Positions 1 through 8,018 of a DNA stretch of 20,511 nucleotides are shown piece after piece. Position numbers and translations under genes: made by a program. This stretch comes from an uncultured Oscillospiraceae bacterium (lineage in GTDB: Bacteria > Bacillota > Clostridia > Oscillospirales > Oscillospiraceae). The stretch is taken from NCBI GenBank assembly GCA_934623545.1, contig CAKTVN010000005.1, forward strand, positions 1 through 20,511, given 5' to 3'. Position 1 is the stretch's first letter; each line of letters begins with the position of its first letter. The notes under the pieces were generated by a model. The model was not told where the DNA came from, did not search any database, and was given only the letters and a program-made list of their open reading frames with translations.

Positions 1-58
1 CCTGGGAAAAATCCAAGAAGGGGGTCGCAACCCCCTTCTTGGTCGTTTTAAGGGGATT

Positions 59-100
59 CCAAAGGGGGAAATCGAAATCCCCCTTTGGCGTTTTCTTTTT
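59..100 (+). terminator. Candidate intrinsic terminator, plus strand
   Basis: A 10-bp stem (59-68 with 79-88, extendable by A69-T78) has a short A-rich loop and is followed by CG and then TTTTCTTTTT. This is the classic layout of a Rho-independent terminator for a gene that would enter from the left edge of the window. The preceding hairpin at 13-42 has only a weak T run (TCGTTTTA) and could be a second, weaker terminator for the same transcript. Confidence 0.6.
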
Positions 101-171
101 ACCGCCAGCGGCTTTTTCTTTGCCGCGCAAAGAAAAAGGGGCTGAAACGTCCCTCGCGCACTTCGTGCGCG

Positions 172-200
172 AAAAAAGCCCCCCGCGCATGAAATGCGCG
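172..200 (-). terminator. Candidate terminator for the glycerate kinase gene
   Basis: Read on the minus strand, the hairpin at 200-184 (7-bp stem, 3-nt loop) is followed by GGGGC and then six T residues (177-172). It lies about 50 bases past the stop codon of the minus-strand glycerate kinase gene. The T run starts a few bases beyond the stem, so termination efficiency is uncertain. The adjacent hairpin at 209-225 could contribute. Confidence 0.5.
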
Positions 201-247
201 GATAAGGTGTCACCCTTCGGGTGACGAACCGCGCACTCCGGGCGCGG

Positions 248-1480
248 CTACGGATCAATGAGCACAACGGAAAGATCATTGACATTTGTCCCGGTCGGAC
301 CGGTCATGATCAGCCCGCCGACCTGCGCCAGCGCGTGATAGGCGTCATTGTTTTGCAGCACGTCCGCGATCCGGATGCCTTTTTCCAGCAGCGCCTCGCG
401 CGTCGTGCCGTCGACATAGCCACCGGCGGCGTCGGTCGGACCGTCGGTCCCGTCGGAGCCGATGGAGAAGACGGCGGCGTTCGAAAGCCCGGCGATGTCC
501 TCCGCCGCGGCGAGGGCGAGCTCCTGATTGCGTCCGCCGAGCCCCGTCCCGGTCAGCCGGACGACGGTCTCGCCGCCCGCGAGATAGGCGACCTTTCGCC
601 CATCCCGATAGTGCGTGCGCGCGATGGCGGCGAGAAACGCGCCCGCGTCCCGCGCGGTACAGCTGAGACAGTCCGTCAGGATGTGCGGCGTGAAGCCCAG
701 CGCGCGGCAGCGCTCCGCCGCCGCAAGGCAGAGCTGGCGGACGCTTCCGGTGATGCGCGTCTCCACATTGCCCGGAAAGAGCGCGGGCGGCGCGGACAGA
801 AGCGCCTGCGTCTGCGCGGAGAGCCGCAGCGCGTATTTTTCGGCGATGCGCTGGGCATCCTCTGCGGTCGAGCGGTCGGGCGCAGAGGGACCGGAGGCGA
901 TCATATCCAGCCGGTCGCCGAGCACGTCGGACAAAACAATGGAAAAAACGTGCGCGGGCGCACACAGCGCGGCGAATTTCCCGCCCTTAACGGCGGAAAG
1001 CCGCTTGCGGACGGTGTTCATCTCCGTGATGTCCGCGCCGCTGGCAAGCAGCTGCTGCGTGACGGAGCGCAGCTCCTCCTCCGGCACGAGCGGCAGCTCA
1101 AAGAGCGCCGAGCCGCCGCCGGAGATCAAAAAGAGCACGGTATCCTCCGCCGTGAGATCGCGGACGGAATCGACCGCTGCCTGCGTGGCGCGGAAGGAGT
1201 TTTCGTCCGGGACGGGGTGCCCCGCCTCGAAGACGGCGAAATTGCGGATGGGACCCTTTGCGTGCGCGTATTTTGTGATGACCGTGCCGATCTCGATCCG
1301 GCTTCCGAGGCAGTCTGCCGCCGCGCGCGCCATCTGCCATGCCGCCTTTCCGATCGCGACGAGCCGGACGCGTCCGCGCCCGAGATCGTACCCCTCCAGC
1401 GCACGCCGCACCGCCTCGTCCGGCAGCGCCGCGCGGATGGCGGCGGAGAGAATGTCATTCGCCGCGTCTTTTAGTGTCAT
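248..1480 (-). CDS. Glycerate 2-kinase (DUF4147/MOFRL family)
   Basis: Cytosolic kinase expected to phosphorylate D-glycerate to 2-phosphoglycerate with ATP, linking glycerate, tartronate or serine breakdown to lower glycolysis. The 410-residue length fits the family. The N-terminal half carries a glycine-rich LISGGGSALFELP motif (about residues 118-130). The C-terminal MOFRL region shows GGRNQELALA, SIGSDGTDGPTDAAGG and GPTGTNVNDL, all characteristic of GckA/TtuD-type glycerate kinases. The start at 1480 is supported by GGGAGGTG about 6 bases upstream on the minus strand. The gene stands alone and diverges from the riboswitch-controlled run, so it is probably functionally unrelated to it. 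Family membership is clear. The exact substrate, and hence a gckA or ttuD symbol, is not settled by sequence. Confidence 0.92.
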   Translation of the reverse strand: MTLKDAANDILSAAIRAALPDEAVRRALEGYDLGRGRVRLVAIGKAAWQMARAAADCLGSRIEIGTVITKYAHAKGPIRNFAVFEAGHPVPDENSFRATQAAVDSVRDLTAEDTVLFLISGGGSALFELPLVPEEELRSVTQQLLASGADITEMNTVRKRLSAVKGGKFAALCAPAHVFSIVLSDVLGDRLDMIASGPSAPDRSTAEDAQRIAEKYALRLSAQTQALLSAPPALFPGNVETRITGSVRQLCLAAAERCRALGFTPHILTDCLSCTARDAGAFLAAIARTHYRDGRKVAYLAGGETVVRLTGTGLGGRNQELALAAAEDIAGLSNAAVFSIGSDGTDGPTDAAGGYVDGTTREALLEKGIRIADVLQNNDAYHALAQVGGLIMTGPTGTNVNDLSVVLIDP

Positions 1481-1601
1481 AAGCGCACCTCCCGGTCAAA
1501 GCTGTGCTTAACATATCATGTTTTCGCGCGAAAGAAAAGCGCACGCGCACAATTCCTGTAAGTTTGAAGCGAAAATTAAGACCTAAAAACGGTGCGGGGA
1601 C

Positions 1602-1630
1602 TGGACAAGGCGCCCGGCGCGTGATATACT
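1602..1630 (+). promoter_or_regulatory. Sigma-A-type promoter for the riboswitch transcript
   Basis: TGGACA (1602-1607) and TATACT (1625-1630) are separated by exactly 17 bases, a near-consensus vegetative promoter. The transcript would begin near 1637, about 55 bases before the first conserved riboswitch pairing. No comparably good promoter was seen between the later genes, which supports a single long transcription unit. Confidence 0.75.
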
Positions 1631-1689
1631 TGCCTTAAATATGGGGAACTGCGCATACCCGTGCGCAGCCGCATTGAAAACTGAATCAC

Positions 1690-1885
1690 GCGTCATCAGC
1701 TCCCGACGCGAGCGGCGGGGGTGAAAAGGAATCCGGTGCGAATCCGGAGCTTATTTCCGTTAGCTGTATGTGCAGGAGTCCGCAGCCGCGGCGAAAGCCG
1801 GTCATTGCGCGAAAGCGTGAGAAGGCATGGCTGCCGGACGCAGGGCAAACGCCCCCAATGCACGAGCCAGAAGACTTGATGATGT
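1690..1885 (+). promoter_or_regulatory. Cobalamin riboswitch aptamer
   Basis: An RNA aptamer that binds a B12 form and normally lowers expression of B12 transport or synthesis genes when the vitamin is plentiful. The core GGAATCCGGTGCGAATCCGG (from 1728) closely matches the conserved cobalamin element, including a perfect ATCCGG/CCGGA-type stem. TTCCGTTAGCTGTATG follows in the expected place, and the B12 box appears as AGCCAGAAGACTTG (1865-1878). A closing P1 helix can be drawn from TCATCAG (1693-1699) and TTGATGA (1876-1882) with one G-U pair. The element sits between a promoter and an intrinsic terminator in front of the dockerin gene at 2018. Whether it prefers adenosyl-, methyl- or hydroxocobalamin is not evident. 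Confidence 0.92.
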
Positions 1886-1957
1886 GAATGCACCGAACCG
1901 CAGAAGGCAGAGCGCCCTGCGGCGTTTGGGGGCGAATTTGAGACCGCAGAAAAAACA

Positions 1958-1998
1958 CGGCTGCGGCAGCGAGAGCTGCCGCAGCCGTTTTACGTTTT
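1958..1998 (+). terminator. Intrinsic terminator of the riboswitch expression platform
   Basis: A perfect 13-bp stem (1958-1970 with 1975-1987) with a GAGA loop is followed by TTTTACGTTTT and preceded by an A run. It ends about 20 bases before the start codon of the first gene. This points to transcriptional attenuation: ligand-bound aptamer permits the terminator, while free aptamer favours an alternative fold. CTGCGG at 1917-1922 and CCGCAG at 1944-1949 can pair with each other, and CCGCAG at 1944-1949 can instead pair with CTGCGG inside the terminator stem (1961-1966), so mutually exclusive structures are available. Confidence 0.88.
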
Positions 1999-2004
1999 GC
2001 GGAG

Positions 2005-2010
2005 AAAGGA
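2005..2010 (+). promoter_or_regulatory. Ribosome binding site deciding the start at 2018
   Basis: AAAGGA lies 7 bases before ATG at 2018. An in-frame TTG at 1997 is possible on paper, but it lies in the terminator's T-rich tail, has no ribosome binding site and would put charged residues ahead of the signal peptide, so 2018 is preferred. Confidence 0.6.
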
Positions 2011-2017
2011 AAGCGGA

Positions 2018-3622
2018 ATGAAAAAACGAGCGATCGCCCTTTTGCTGGCGCTTGTGCTGCTGCTCGGCGTTCAGGGCGCGATGCTCACGCCGAACGCGGC
2101 GGCTGCAAGCGGGTCTGATCTGAGCCTCGGCGCGAAGTCGGGCTTCACGGAAAACGAAATGGTCGCCCATTATCTGCCTGGCGAGACGGCGGCAACGCTG
2201 GAGGTCGAGGCGACAGGCGGCGCGGGCGGATACAAATATCAGTGGTACTACACGACGGAGGCGGGCGCCAACGCGAAAGCGACGGAGCTTCCCGGCGAAA
2301 CGGGCACGACCTTCACGCCGGACGCGACCGAGGAAATGCCGATGCGCTTTTACTACTGCGTCGTCACGGACAGCGCCGGTGCGACCGCGCGCAGCGTCCT
2401 CCGCCAGCCGGTCATCGTCGGCAAGACGCCGACCGTCACGGCGTACTTCTCCCTGACGGACGACAAATACTTCGTCGTCGGAGACAACGACGGCGGCGGA
2501 AGCGGCAAGGTCATGGCGATGCAGAAGGTCACAGTGCCGTATTTCGACCTCGCACTTTACGGCTTGGGGAGCTACTATTTCAGCTCAGAGACCTATGGCG
2601 AGGATCCGAACGATCCCGGAAAGCCCGGCTCGTCGCTTGAGCCCGGCACCAGCGCCTTTGCCTACGGCAAGATCACGGACCTGCATCTGCTGATCTATAT
2701 GCTGGAGCTGCACGCCCTCGGGCTGACGCCGGAGCAGGCGGGAAAGGGCTTGCCGTATCAGGATCCGAAATTGCGCGGAGAATGGGAGAAACTCTTCGAA
2801 GCGATCGGCAGCACAGGCTCGCTGTTTATGAAGTATTGGGGACACAGCAGCAACCTGACCTATTACCACAATTATAAGTTCCCGCTGGCAAGCGAGGGCT
2901 GGGGCGCGACCTCAGATCAGGTTTTGCTGCACGACGGCGACATCCTGACGGTCTCCATGTATAGCTCTCAGAGCTTTTACAGTGACAGCAACGCGGGTTA
3001 TCACCATCTCGGCACAGAGGATCAGCCGAACCTCGTAACGCAGACGGTCAAGCAGGGCGAAAAGCTCACGCTGACGCTCTACCGCTCCTGGGGCGACCTG
3101 AAGAACCCGACCTCTGGGGGAACGTTCGCGACAAAGGTCGCGAACGCGCCGATCTACCGCGCGAACGCGGCGAGCCTGAGCTCCGGCAATGTAAGCTACT
3201 GGAAGCTCTGCGGCACGACGGACGAAAATGGCGTCGTCACGCTGGAAACGAAGGACCTGACACCCGGGACATGGCTCTTCTGCGCGGACGGGCAAAAGGG
3301 CATAGACATGGCGCCGGATGATTACGTTTCCTGCCCCGGCGGCATTCTGGTGACGGTCACGGGCGGCGATGCGCCGGAGGTTCCGGATACGCCCAAGCCG
3401 CTCTACGGCGACGTAAATGGGGACGGGGCGATCGACGTGACGGATGTAACGATGCTTCAGCGGCGCATCGCGCAGCTGCTGACGGAAGCGGAGCAGACGA
3501 AATTCCAGATACAGAACGCTGATGTAAGCGGCGACGGAAGCATCGACGTGACGGATGTGACGCTGCTCCAGCAGCGCATCGCGCAGCTGATCAAGAGCTT
3601 CCCGGTCGAAAGTAAGTCGTAA
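2018..3622 (+). CDS. Secreted dockerin protein with a transcobalamin-C-terminal-like region
   Basis: First gene under the cobalamin riboswitch; 534 residues. A signal peptide (MKKRAIALLLALVLLLGVQG, cleavage near residue 30) is followed by an Ig-like region (about 55-135, with YQWYY). Next comes a region (about 164-316) containing FMKYWGHSSNLTYY, EGWGATSDQ and LLHDGDILTVSMYS. That pattern, an aromatic strand followed by a DGD turn and a Y, matches the end of DUF4430/transcobalamin C-terminal domains. A further beta region (about 325-449) precedes a type I dockerin (462-531) with two calcium loops, DVNGDGAIDVTD and DVSGDGSIDVTD. It is probably exported and docked on the cohesin scaffoldin encoded next. 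Corrinoid binding is inferred from the riboswitch and fold resemblance. The dockerin call is very secure; the DUF4430-like call is moderate. Confidence 0.82.
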   Translation: MKKRAIALLLALVLLLGVQGAMLTPNAAAASGSDLSLGAKSGFTENEMVAHYLPGETAATLEVEATGGAGGYKYQWYYTTEAGANAKATELPGETGTTFTPDATEEMPMRFYYCVVTDSAGATARSVLRQPVIVGKTPTVTAYFSLTDDKYFVVGDNDGGGSGKVMAMQKVTVPYFDLALYGLGSYYFSSETYGEDPNDPGKPGSSLEPGTSAFAYGKITDLHLLIYMLELHALGLTPEQAGKGLPYQDPKLRGEWEKLFEAIGSTGSLFMKYWGHSSNLTYYHNYKFPLASEGWGATSDQVLLHDGDILTVSMYSSQSFYSDSNAGYHHLGTEDQPNLVTQTVKQGEKLTLTLYRSWGDLKNPTSGGTFATKVANAPIYRANAASLSSGNVSYWKLCGTTDENGVVTLETKDLTPGTWLFCADGQKGIDMAPDDYVSCPGGILVTVTGGDAPEVPDTPKPLYGDVNGDGAIDVTDVTMLQRRIAQLLTEAEQTKFQIQNADVSGDGSIDVTDVTLLQQRIAQLIKSFPVESKS

Positions 3623-3670
3623 AAATTTCGCAAAAATTTGTAAGAACTGTCCGAAAGGAGTTTTGAAAGT

Positions 3671-6600
3671 ATGAAAATGTTCAAACGTGGGCTGAGCCTG
3701 CTGCTCGCCGTGGTGATGGTGCTGAGCCTGTTCACCGTCGCCGTCTCGGCAGACACCGGCAGCGACAGCACCAAGAAGCCGACCTTCACGGTGGAAAGCC
3801 CGACAGAGACCTATAAGAAGGGCGATAAGTTTACTGTGCAAGTCAAATTGACCAATGCGGTGCCCTTTACCAGCCTGCAAATGCTGGTCGAGTTTGACAA
3901 TGAGGTGCTGAGTCTGACAAAAATGAGCACGCTCAATTGCATGGCGGGCTTTGAAGGCACGGACGGAAATGAGTATACGCCGAGCCCTACGGTGAACAAG
4001 GACTGGACAAGTGAAGCGTTGACGGAGAGTGATGCCGATTTCCCGGAAGGGATTACGATCGAGAAGAATACGAAGTATGGCTTTGTGATGTGGACCTGCC
4101 AGCAGCCGATCCCTGTGGACGGCGTATCCGGCGGTCTGAATGCAAACGGTACGCTCTGCAAGCTGACGTTTGAAGTAAAGGATGACACGAAGGTCACCAA
4201 CACGACCATCAAGCCGCTGGTGTGGGTTTTCAAGGATATTACGAAGGCAGCGGCAGAGCAGGACCTTCAGCCGGGCAGCGTGAGCGAATCCGGCGCGGTC
4301 TCCATTGCAAAGTCCGCCCCGCAGTCCCACGCCATCACCGTCACGAACGACGGCAACGGCACCGCGAGCGCATCTCCCGTCTCGGCAACCGCCGGCACGG
4401 AGATCACGCTGACCGCTGAAGCGAATGAAGGCTACGAGTTCAAGTCCTGGACGACGGGAGCCACGGATATTACGCTCAAAGACACCAGCAAAGCGGATTC
4501 CTCCGAGCATACTGCCACTTTCACGATGCCCGATCATGACGTGACGTTCAAGGCGAACTTCCAGAAGAGAAACTTCGCGATCACGGTCGACCCTGCGATC
4601 AAGAACGGCACGCTCGAAGCACCGGCGACCGCACAGATGGGCGACACCGTGACGCTGACACCGATTCCGGATACCGGCTATAAGACGGAGAGCGTGACGG
4701 CGGATGGAGCCGTGCAGGTCACGCTGGCGGACGGCAAGTATACCTTCACGATGCCCGCGAGAAACGTCAAGGTCTCCGCGACCTTCGTGAAGCAGACCTT
4801 CACAGTCACGAAGAGCACTGGTCTGTCCGGCAACCCGACGGCGACCTATGGCGAAGACTATACCGGTACGATCGCCCCCTATCAGCCCGGTTCCGGCTAT
4901 ACTTACGCCGTGAAGTACACCGTAGGTAGCAGCACCGAGCAGAAGACTGCGACCATTTCCAGCACCGGAACCTTCACCATTCCCGGCGCGGAGGTCACCG
5001 GCGACCTGAATATCACGCTCAAGACGAACCTCAAGACGGTCACCGCGACCCTCGTGTTCGGACCGGACAGCACCATGACGTTGACGACTGCTTACGGCGG
5101 GGACGTTACGCTTCCGACCTGCCCGGAAGAGGGCTATGTCTATGACTTCACCGTCGACGGCAAGACGTGGACCGGCAAGAACCTCACCAAGGACGTGACC
5201 GTCACCGTCACCAAGGTGGCAAAGCAGTACAACGTCACGCTGGGCACCGGTCTGACTGGCAGCACGACGGCGACCTATAAGACCGCCTACACCGTCACGA
5301 TCACCGGCTACAACACGGACGCTTATGCGTATGAGCTGTACTACAAGGTCGGCGACAGCGCTGAGACGAAGATCGTTCCGGAAAATGAGACGGTTACGAT
5401 TCCGGCAGAGGCTGTGACCGGCGACCTGAACGTGCGTCTGGTCAAGACGGAGAAGTACACCGTGACGTTCAAGAGCAAGGACGGTCAGGCGATCCTCGCG
5501 ACAGAAGTTGTTCTGAAGGGTGCAAAGGTCACGACCGTGCCCGCCGCACCGGTAGTCGCGAAATTTGCCTTCGACAAGTGGAGCGACGGTACAAACCAGT
5601 TTACGACGGACGAGGTCATGAACCGCGAGGTCACGGGCAATGTGACCTACACCGCGACCTATACGCAGGCGGAGTTCAATGTTACGAACAACGCTGGCGA
5701 AAGCCTGAAGGCGCCTGACAGCGCGGCACGCAACACGCCCTGCACCGTCACGATCAACGGCTATGCCGAGGGCACCTACACCTATAAGCTGACCTACAAG
5801 GTCGGCGACGGCGAAGCGCGGACCATCTCCAACAACGGCAACACCTTCACCATCCCCGGCCCGGAGATTACCGGCAACATCACGCTCCTGTCCGTAACAA
5901 GGACCGCTGTGGTGCACGACGTGGAACTGGGCGAGGGTCTGACCGGCAGCCCGACGGCGACCTATGGCGAGGCTTACACCGGCACGATCAGCTCCTATGA
6001 GCCGGCGAAGTACAGCTACACCGTGACCTACACCGTCGGCAGCGGCGCGGCGAAGGCTGCGACCGTTGACAACGATGGCAGCTTCACCATCCCCGGCTCG
6101 GAGATCAAGGGCAAGCTGCGCATTACGCGCACGCAGACGCTGCGCAAGTTCACCGTGACCTACACGGGTGAATATACGGGCAGCGAAGAGGTCGAGTACG
6201 GCGGCAATGCCACCCTCCCGACCGCACCGACGGGCTATGACTACAGCTTCACCGCTGACGGCAATAGCTGGGACGGCAGGAACATCACTGCGGACGTGAC
6301 CGTCGCTGTTGCCAAGACGGCAAAGCAGTATGCCGTCACGCTGGGCGAGGGGCTGAGCAGCACGACTGCAAAGGCGACGCACGGCGAGGACTATGTCGTC
6401 ACGATCGCCCCCTATGAGCCGGCAAGATACACCTATGCGGTCAAGTACCGCGTGAACGGCGGCGCGGAGCAGAACGCGACCGCTTACAGCGCCAACAGCT
6501 TCGTCATTTTCGGCAAAGACGTCACCGGCGACCTGACGCTCCGTCTGGTCAAGAAAGGGATCCCGTACAGCGTCACTGTGAATGTTGACGCGGCGCAGGG

Positions 6601-7825
6601 CACCGCGAGCGCGAGCCCCGCATCCGCAGAGGCTGGCACGACGGTCACGCTGACCGCGACGCCGAAGCCCGGCTATGCGTTTAAGGCATGGCAGTCGAGC
6701 GACGTCGCCATCACGGACGCCGGTCAGTTCACGATGCCCGCAAAGAACGTCACCGTTACGGCAGTCTTTGAGCGCGTCTACACCGTCACCTTCCAGACGA
6801 ACGGCGGCAGCTACGTTGCGCCGCAGACGCTGAAGGCGAACGAGACGGTCACGAAGCCCGCTGACCCCAGCCGCACCGGCTACACCTTCACCGGCTGGTA
6901 CGCGGACAGTGCCTGCACGACGGCGTACACCTTCGGACGCACCGTGAGCGCGGACACGACCATCTACGCCGGCTGGCGCGCACACACCTACACCATCGTC
7001 TTCGACAAGAACGACCGCGACGCGACCGGCACGATGAGCAGACAGCGCTTCACCTACGATGAGGCGCAGCGCCTGAGCAGCTGCAATTTCGAGCTGAAGG
7101 ACCACGTCTTCTCCGGCTGGGCACTGACAGCGAACGGACGCGCGGTCTACGCCGACCGCGAAAGCGTCCGCAACCTGACGAATGTGGATGGCGCAGTGCT
7201 CACGCTCTACGCGGTCTGGACGGACGAGCTGCCCTGGCTGCTGCCGTCCGACGACGACTGGAGCGGCGCGAGCCGCCGCTTTGACGACGTTTTGAGAAAC
7301 GCATGGTACCGCGACGCGGTCGACTTCGTGGTCGGAAACGACCTGATGAACGGCGTGAGCTACAACCTCTTCGCGCCGAACGACACGATGACCCGCGCGA
7401 TGGTCGTCACCGTGCTCTACCGTCTGGAGGGCAAGCCCCATGTCTACGGCGGCGCACGCTTTACCGACGCGGTGCGCGGCAGCTGGTATGCCGACGCGGT
7501 GGCTTGGGCGAGCGAGAACGGCATCGTCAAGGGCACCTCGGACACGACCTTCTCCCCGAAGCAGGACGTGACGCGCGAGCAGCTCGCCGCCATCCTCTAC
7601 CGCTACAGCGAGTATTGCGGCTACCGCACGAGCGGCGGCATGAGCATCGCGGGCTTCTCTGACGCGGGCGAGGTCAGCGCATACGCGCGCGACGCGGTCA
7701 AATGGGCATACGGCATCGGACTGATCGAGGGACGCACCGCCACGACGCTTGCGCCGAAGGGCACCGCGACCCGCGCCGAAGTCGCCACCATTCTGATGCG
7801 CTACTGCAAGTACGTCATGAGATGA
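3671..7825 (+). CDS. Cohesin-SLH anchoring scaffoldin with multiple beta repeats
   Basis: A 1384-residue surface protein; the start is supported by GAAAGGAG 11 bases upstream. A signal peptide (1-27) precedes a cohesin-like domain (about 36-190) with KKGDKFTVQVKLTN, SLQMLVEFDNEVLSL and GTLCKLTFEVKD. The middle (about 220-1185) is a chain of beta modules. Five are copies of a roughly 75-residue unit (starting near 376, 520, 669, 750 and 888) with GLTGSPTATYGEAYTG- and FTIPG-type motifs. Two are copies of a LPT...YDFTVDG unit, and several are InlB/bacterial-repeat modules (GYTFTGWYADSACT). Three SLH domains end the protein (about 1204, 1264, 1329), each with the FxDV/A...WY/AxDAV...TRxxxxxILxR pattern, and should hold it on secondary wall polymer. 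It would present one cohesin far from the wall to dockerins of the neighbouring proteins. The SLH call is near certain; the cohesin call is good but from motif reading only. Confidence 0.82.
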   Translation: MKMFKRGLSLLLAVVMVLSLFTVAVSADTGSDSTKKPTFTVESPTETYKKGDKFTVQVKLTNAVPFTSLQMLVEFDNEVLSLTKMSTLNCMAGFEGTDGNEYTPSPTVNKDWTSEALTESDADFPEGITIEKNTKYGFVMWTCQQPIPVDGVSGGLNANGTLCKLTFEVKDDTKVTNTTIKPLVWVFKDITKAAAEQDLQPGSVSESGAVSIAKSAPQSHAITVTNDGNGTASASPVSATAGTEITLTAEANEGYEFKSWTTGATDITLKDTSKADSSEHTATFTMPDHDVTFKANFQKRNFAITVDPAIKNGTLEAPATAQMGDTVTLTPIPDTGYKTESVTADGAVQVTLADGKYTFTMPARNVKVSATFVKQTFTVTKSTGLSGNPTATYGEDYTGTIAPYQPGSGYTYAVKYTVGSSTEQKTATISSTGTFTIPGAEVTGDLNITLKTNLKTVTATLVFGPDSTMTLTTAYGGDVTLPTCPEEGYVYDFTVDGKTWTGKNLTKDVTVTVTKVAKQYNVTLGTGLTGSTTATYKTAYTVTITGYNTDAYAYELYYKVGDSAETKIVPENETVTIPAEAVTGDLNVRLVKTEKYTVTFKSKDGQAILATEVVLKGAKVTTVPAAPVVAKFAFDKWSDGTNQFTTDEVMNREVTGNVTYTATYTQAEFNVTNNAGESLKAPDSAARNTPCTVTINGYAEGTYTYKLTYKVGDGEARTISNNGNTFTIPGPEITGNITLLSVTRTAVVHDVELGEGLTGSPTATYGEAYTGTISSYEPAKYSYTVTYTVGSGAAKAATVDNDGSFTIPGSEIKGKLRITRTQTLRKFTVTYTGEYTGSEEVEYGGNATLPTAPTGYDYSFTADGNSWDGRNITADVTVAVAKTAKQYAVTLGEGLSSTTAKATHGEDYVVTIAPYEPARYTYAVKYRVNGGAEQNATAYSANSFVIFGKDVTGDLTLRLVKKGIPYSVTVNVDAAQGTASASPASAEAGTTVTLTATPKPGYAFKAWQSSDVAITDAGQFTMPAKNVTVTAVFERVYTVTFQTNGGSYVAPQTLKANETVTKPADPSRTGYTFTGWYADSACTTAYTFGRTVSADTTIYAGWRAHTYTIVFDKNDRDATGTMSRQRFTYDEAQRLSSCNFELKDHVFSGWALTANGRAVYADRESVRNLTNVDGAVLTLYAVWTDELPWLLPSDDDWSGASRRFDDVLRNAWYRDAVDFVVGNDLMNGVSYNLFAPNDTMTRAMVVTVLYRLEGKPHVYGGARFTDAVRGSWYADAVAWASENGIVKGTSDTTFSPKQDVTREQLAAILYRYSEYCGYRTSGGMSIAGFSDAGEVSAYARDAVKWAYGIGLIEGRTATTLAPKGTATRAEVATILMRYCKYVMR

Positions 7826-7842
7826 TCTGAATCGATTTCCAA

Positions 7843-7868
7843 ACAGGGCTGCCGCAAGGCAGCCCTGT
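7843..7868 (+). other. GC-rich hairpin after the scaffoldin gene
   Basis: An 11-bp perfect stem (7843-7853 with 7858-7868) with a GCAA tetraloop sits 18 bases past the scaffoldin stop. It resembles a terminator stem but is followed by ATGGGATATC rather than a T run. It is more likely a partial terminator, an mRNA-stabilising 3' end or a processing site than a full intrinsic terminator. Confidence 0.55.
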
Positions 7869-7870
7869 AT

Positions 7871-7981
7871 GGGATATCGGAAAATTTCGCAGCGCTCCGC
7901 CGCACGGCGGGGCGCGGAGATATCCCGGCACGGGCTTGTGCGGGATTCAAACGGCAGAGAAGCAAGGCTCCGCCGCTTGAA
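7871..7981 (+). other. Structured leader before the DUF4430 surface protein
   Basis: Two further structures fill this non-coding spacer. The first has an outer stem GGGATATC (7871-7878) with GATATCCC (7919-7926) enclosing an inner 10-bp stem (7892-7901 with 7906-7915, GCAC loop). The second pairs TTCAA (7946-7950) and CGGC (7952-7955) with GCCG (7972-7975) and TTGAA (7977-7981). I recognise no named riboswitch class here. It may set the expression ratio between the scaffoldin and the genes after it. Confidence 0.5.
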
Positions 7982-8007
7982 TGGCGCATCAGCGCGTTTG
8001 ACACCAC

Positions 8008-8013
8008 AGGAGG
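8008..8013 (+). promoter_or_regulatory. Ribosome binding site deciding the start at 8019
   Basis: A perfect AGGAGG with 5-base spacing to ATG at 8019. The same frame is open back to 7869, but that extension runs through the structured spacer and would place about 50 unrelated residues before the membrane anchor. Confidence 0.85.
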
Positions 8014-8018
8014 AGCCC

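Larger units (their letters stand above)
13..225. repeat. Array of consecutive intergenic hairpins
   Basis: Five further perfect or near-perfect inverted repeats surround the hairpin annotated at 59-100. Visible stems are 13-24/31-42 (12 bp), 59-68/79-88 (10 bp), 112-122/128-138 (11 bp), 155-161/165-171 (7 bp), 184-190/194-200 (7 bp) and 209-215/219-225 (7 bp, closed by the very stable CUUCGG loop). An outer pairing of 138-143 with 177-182 encloses the fourth stem. There is no convincing coding sequence; the short reading frame across it only follows the stems. The stretch lies downstream of the minus-strand glycerate kinase gene and probably contains terminators. It may also be a mosaic of dispersed intergenic repeats, which one window cannot show. 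Confidence 0.75.

Noticed and set aside
7998..8003. Perfect TTGACA -35 box before the DUF4430 gene
   Set aside because: The ribosome binding site begins 5 bases later, and no -10 element fits before the start codon.
7869..8018. N-terminal extension of the DUF4430 protein
   Set aside because: It covers the hairpin spacer, and a perfect AGGAGG at the right distance marks 8019.
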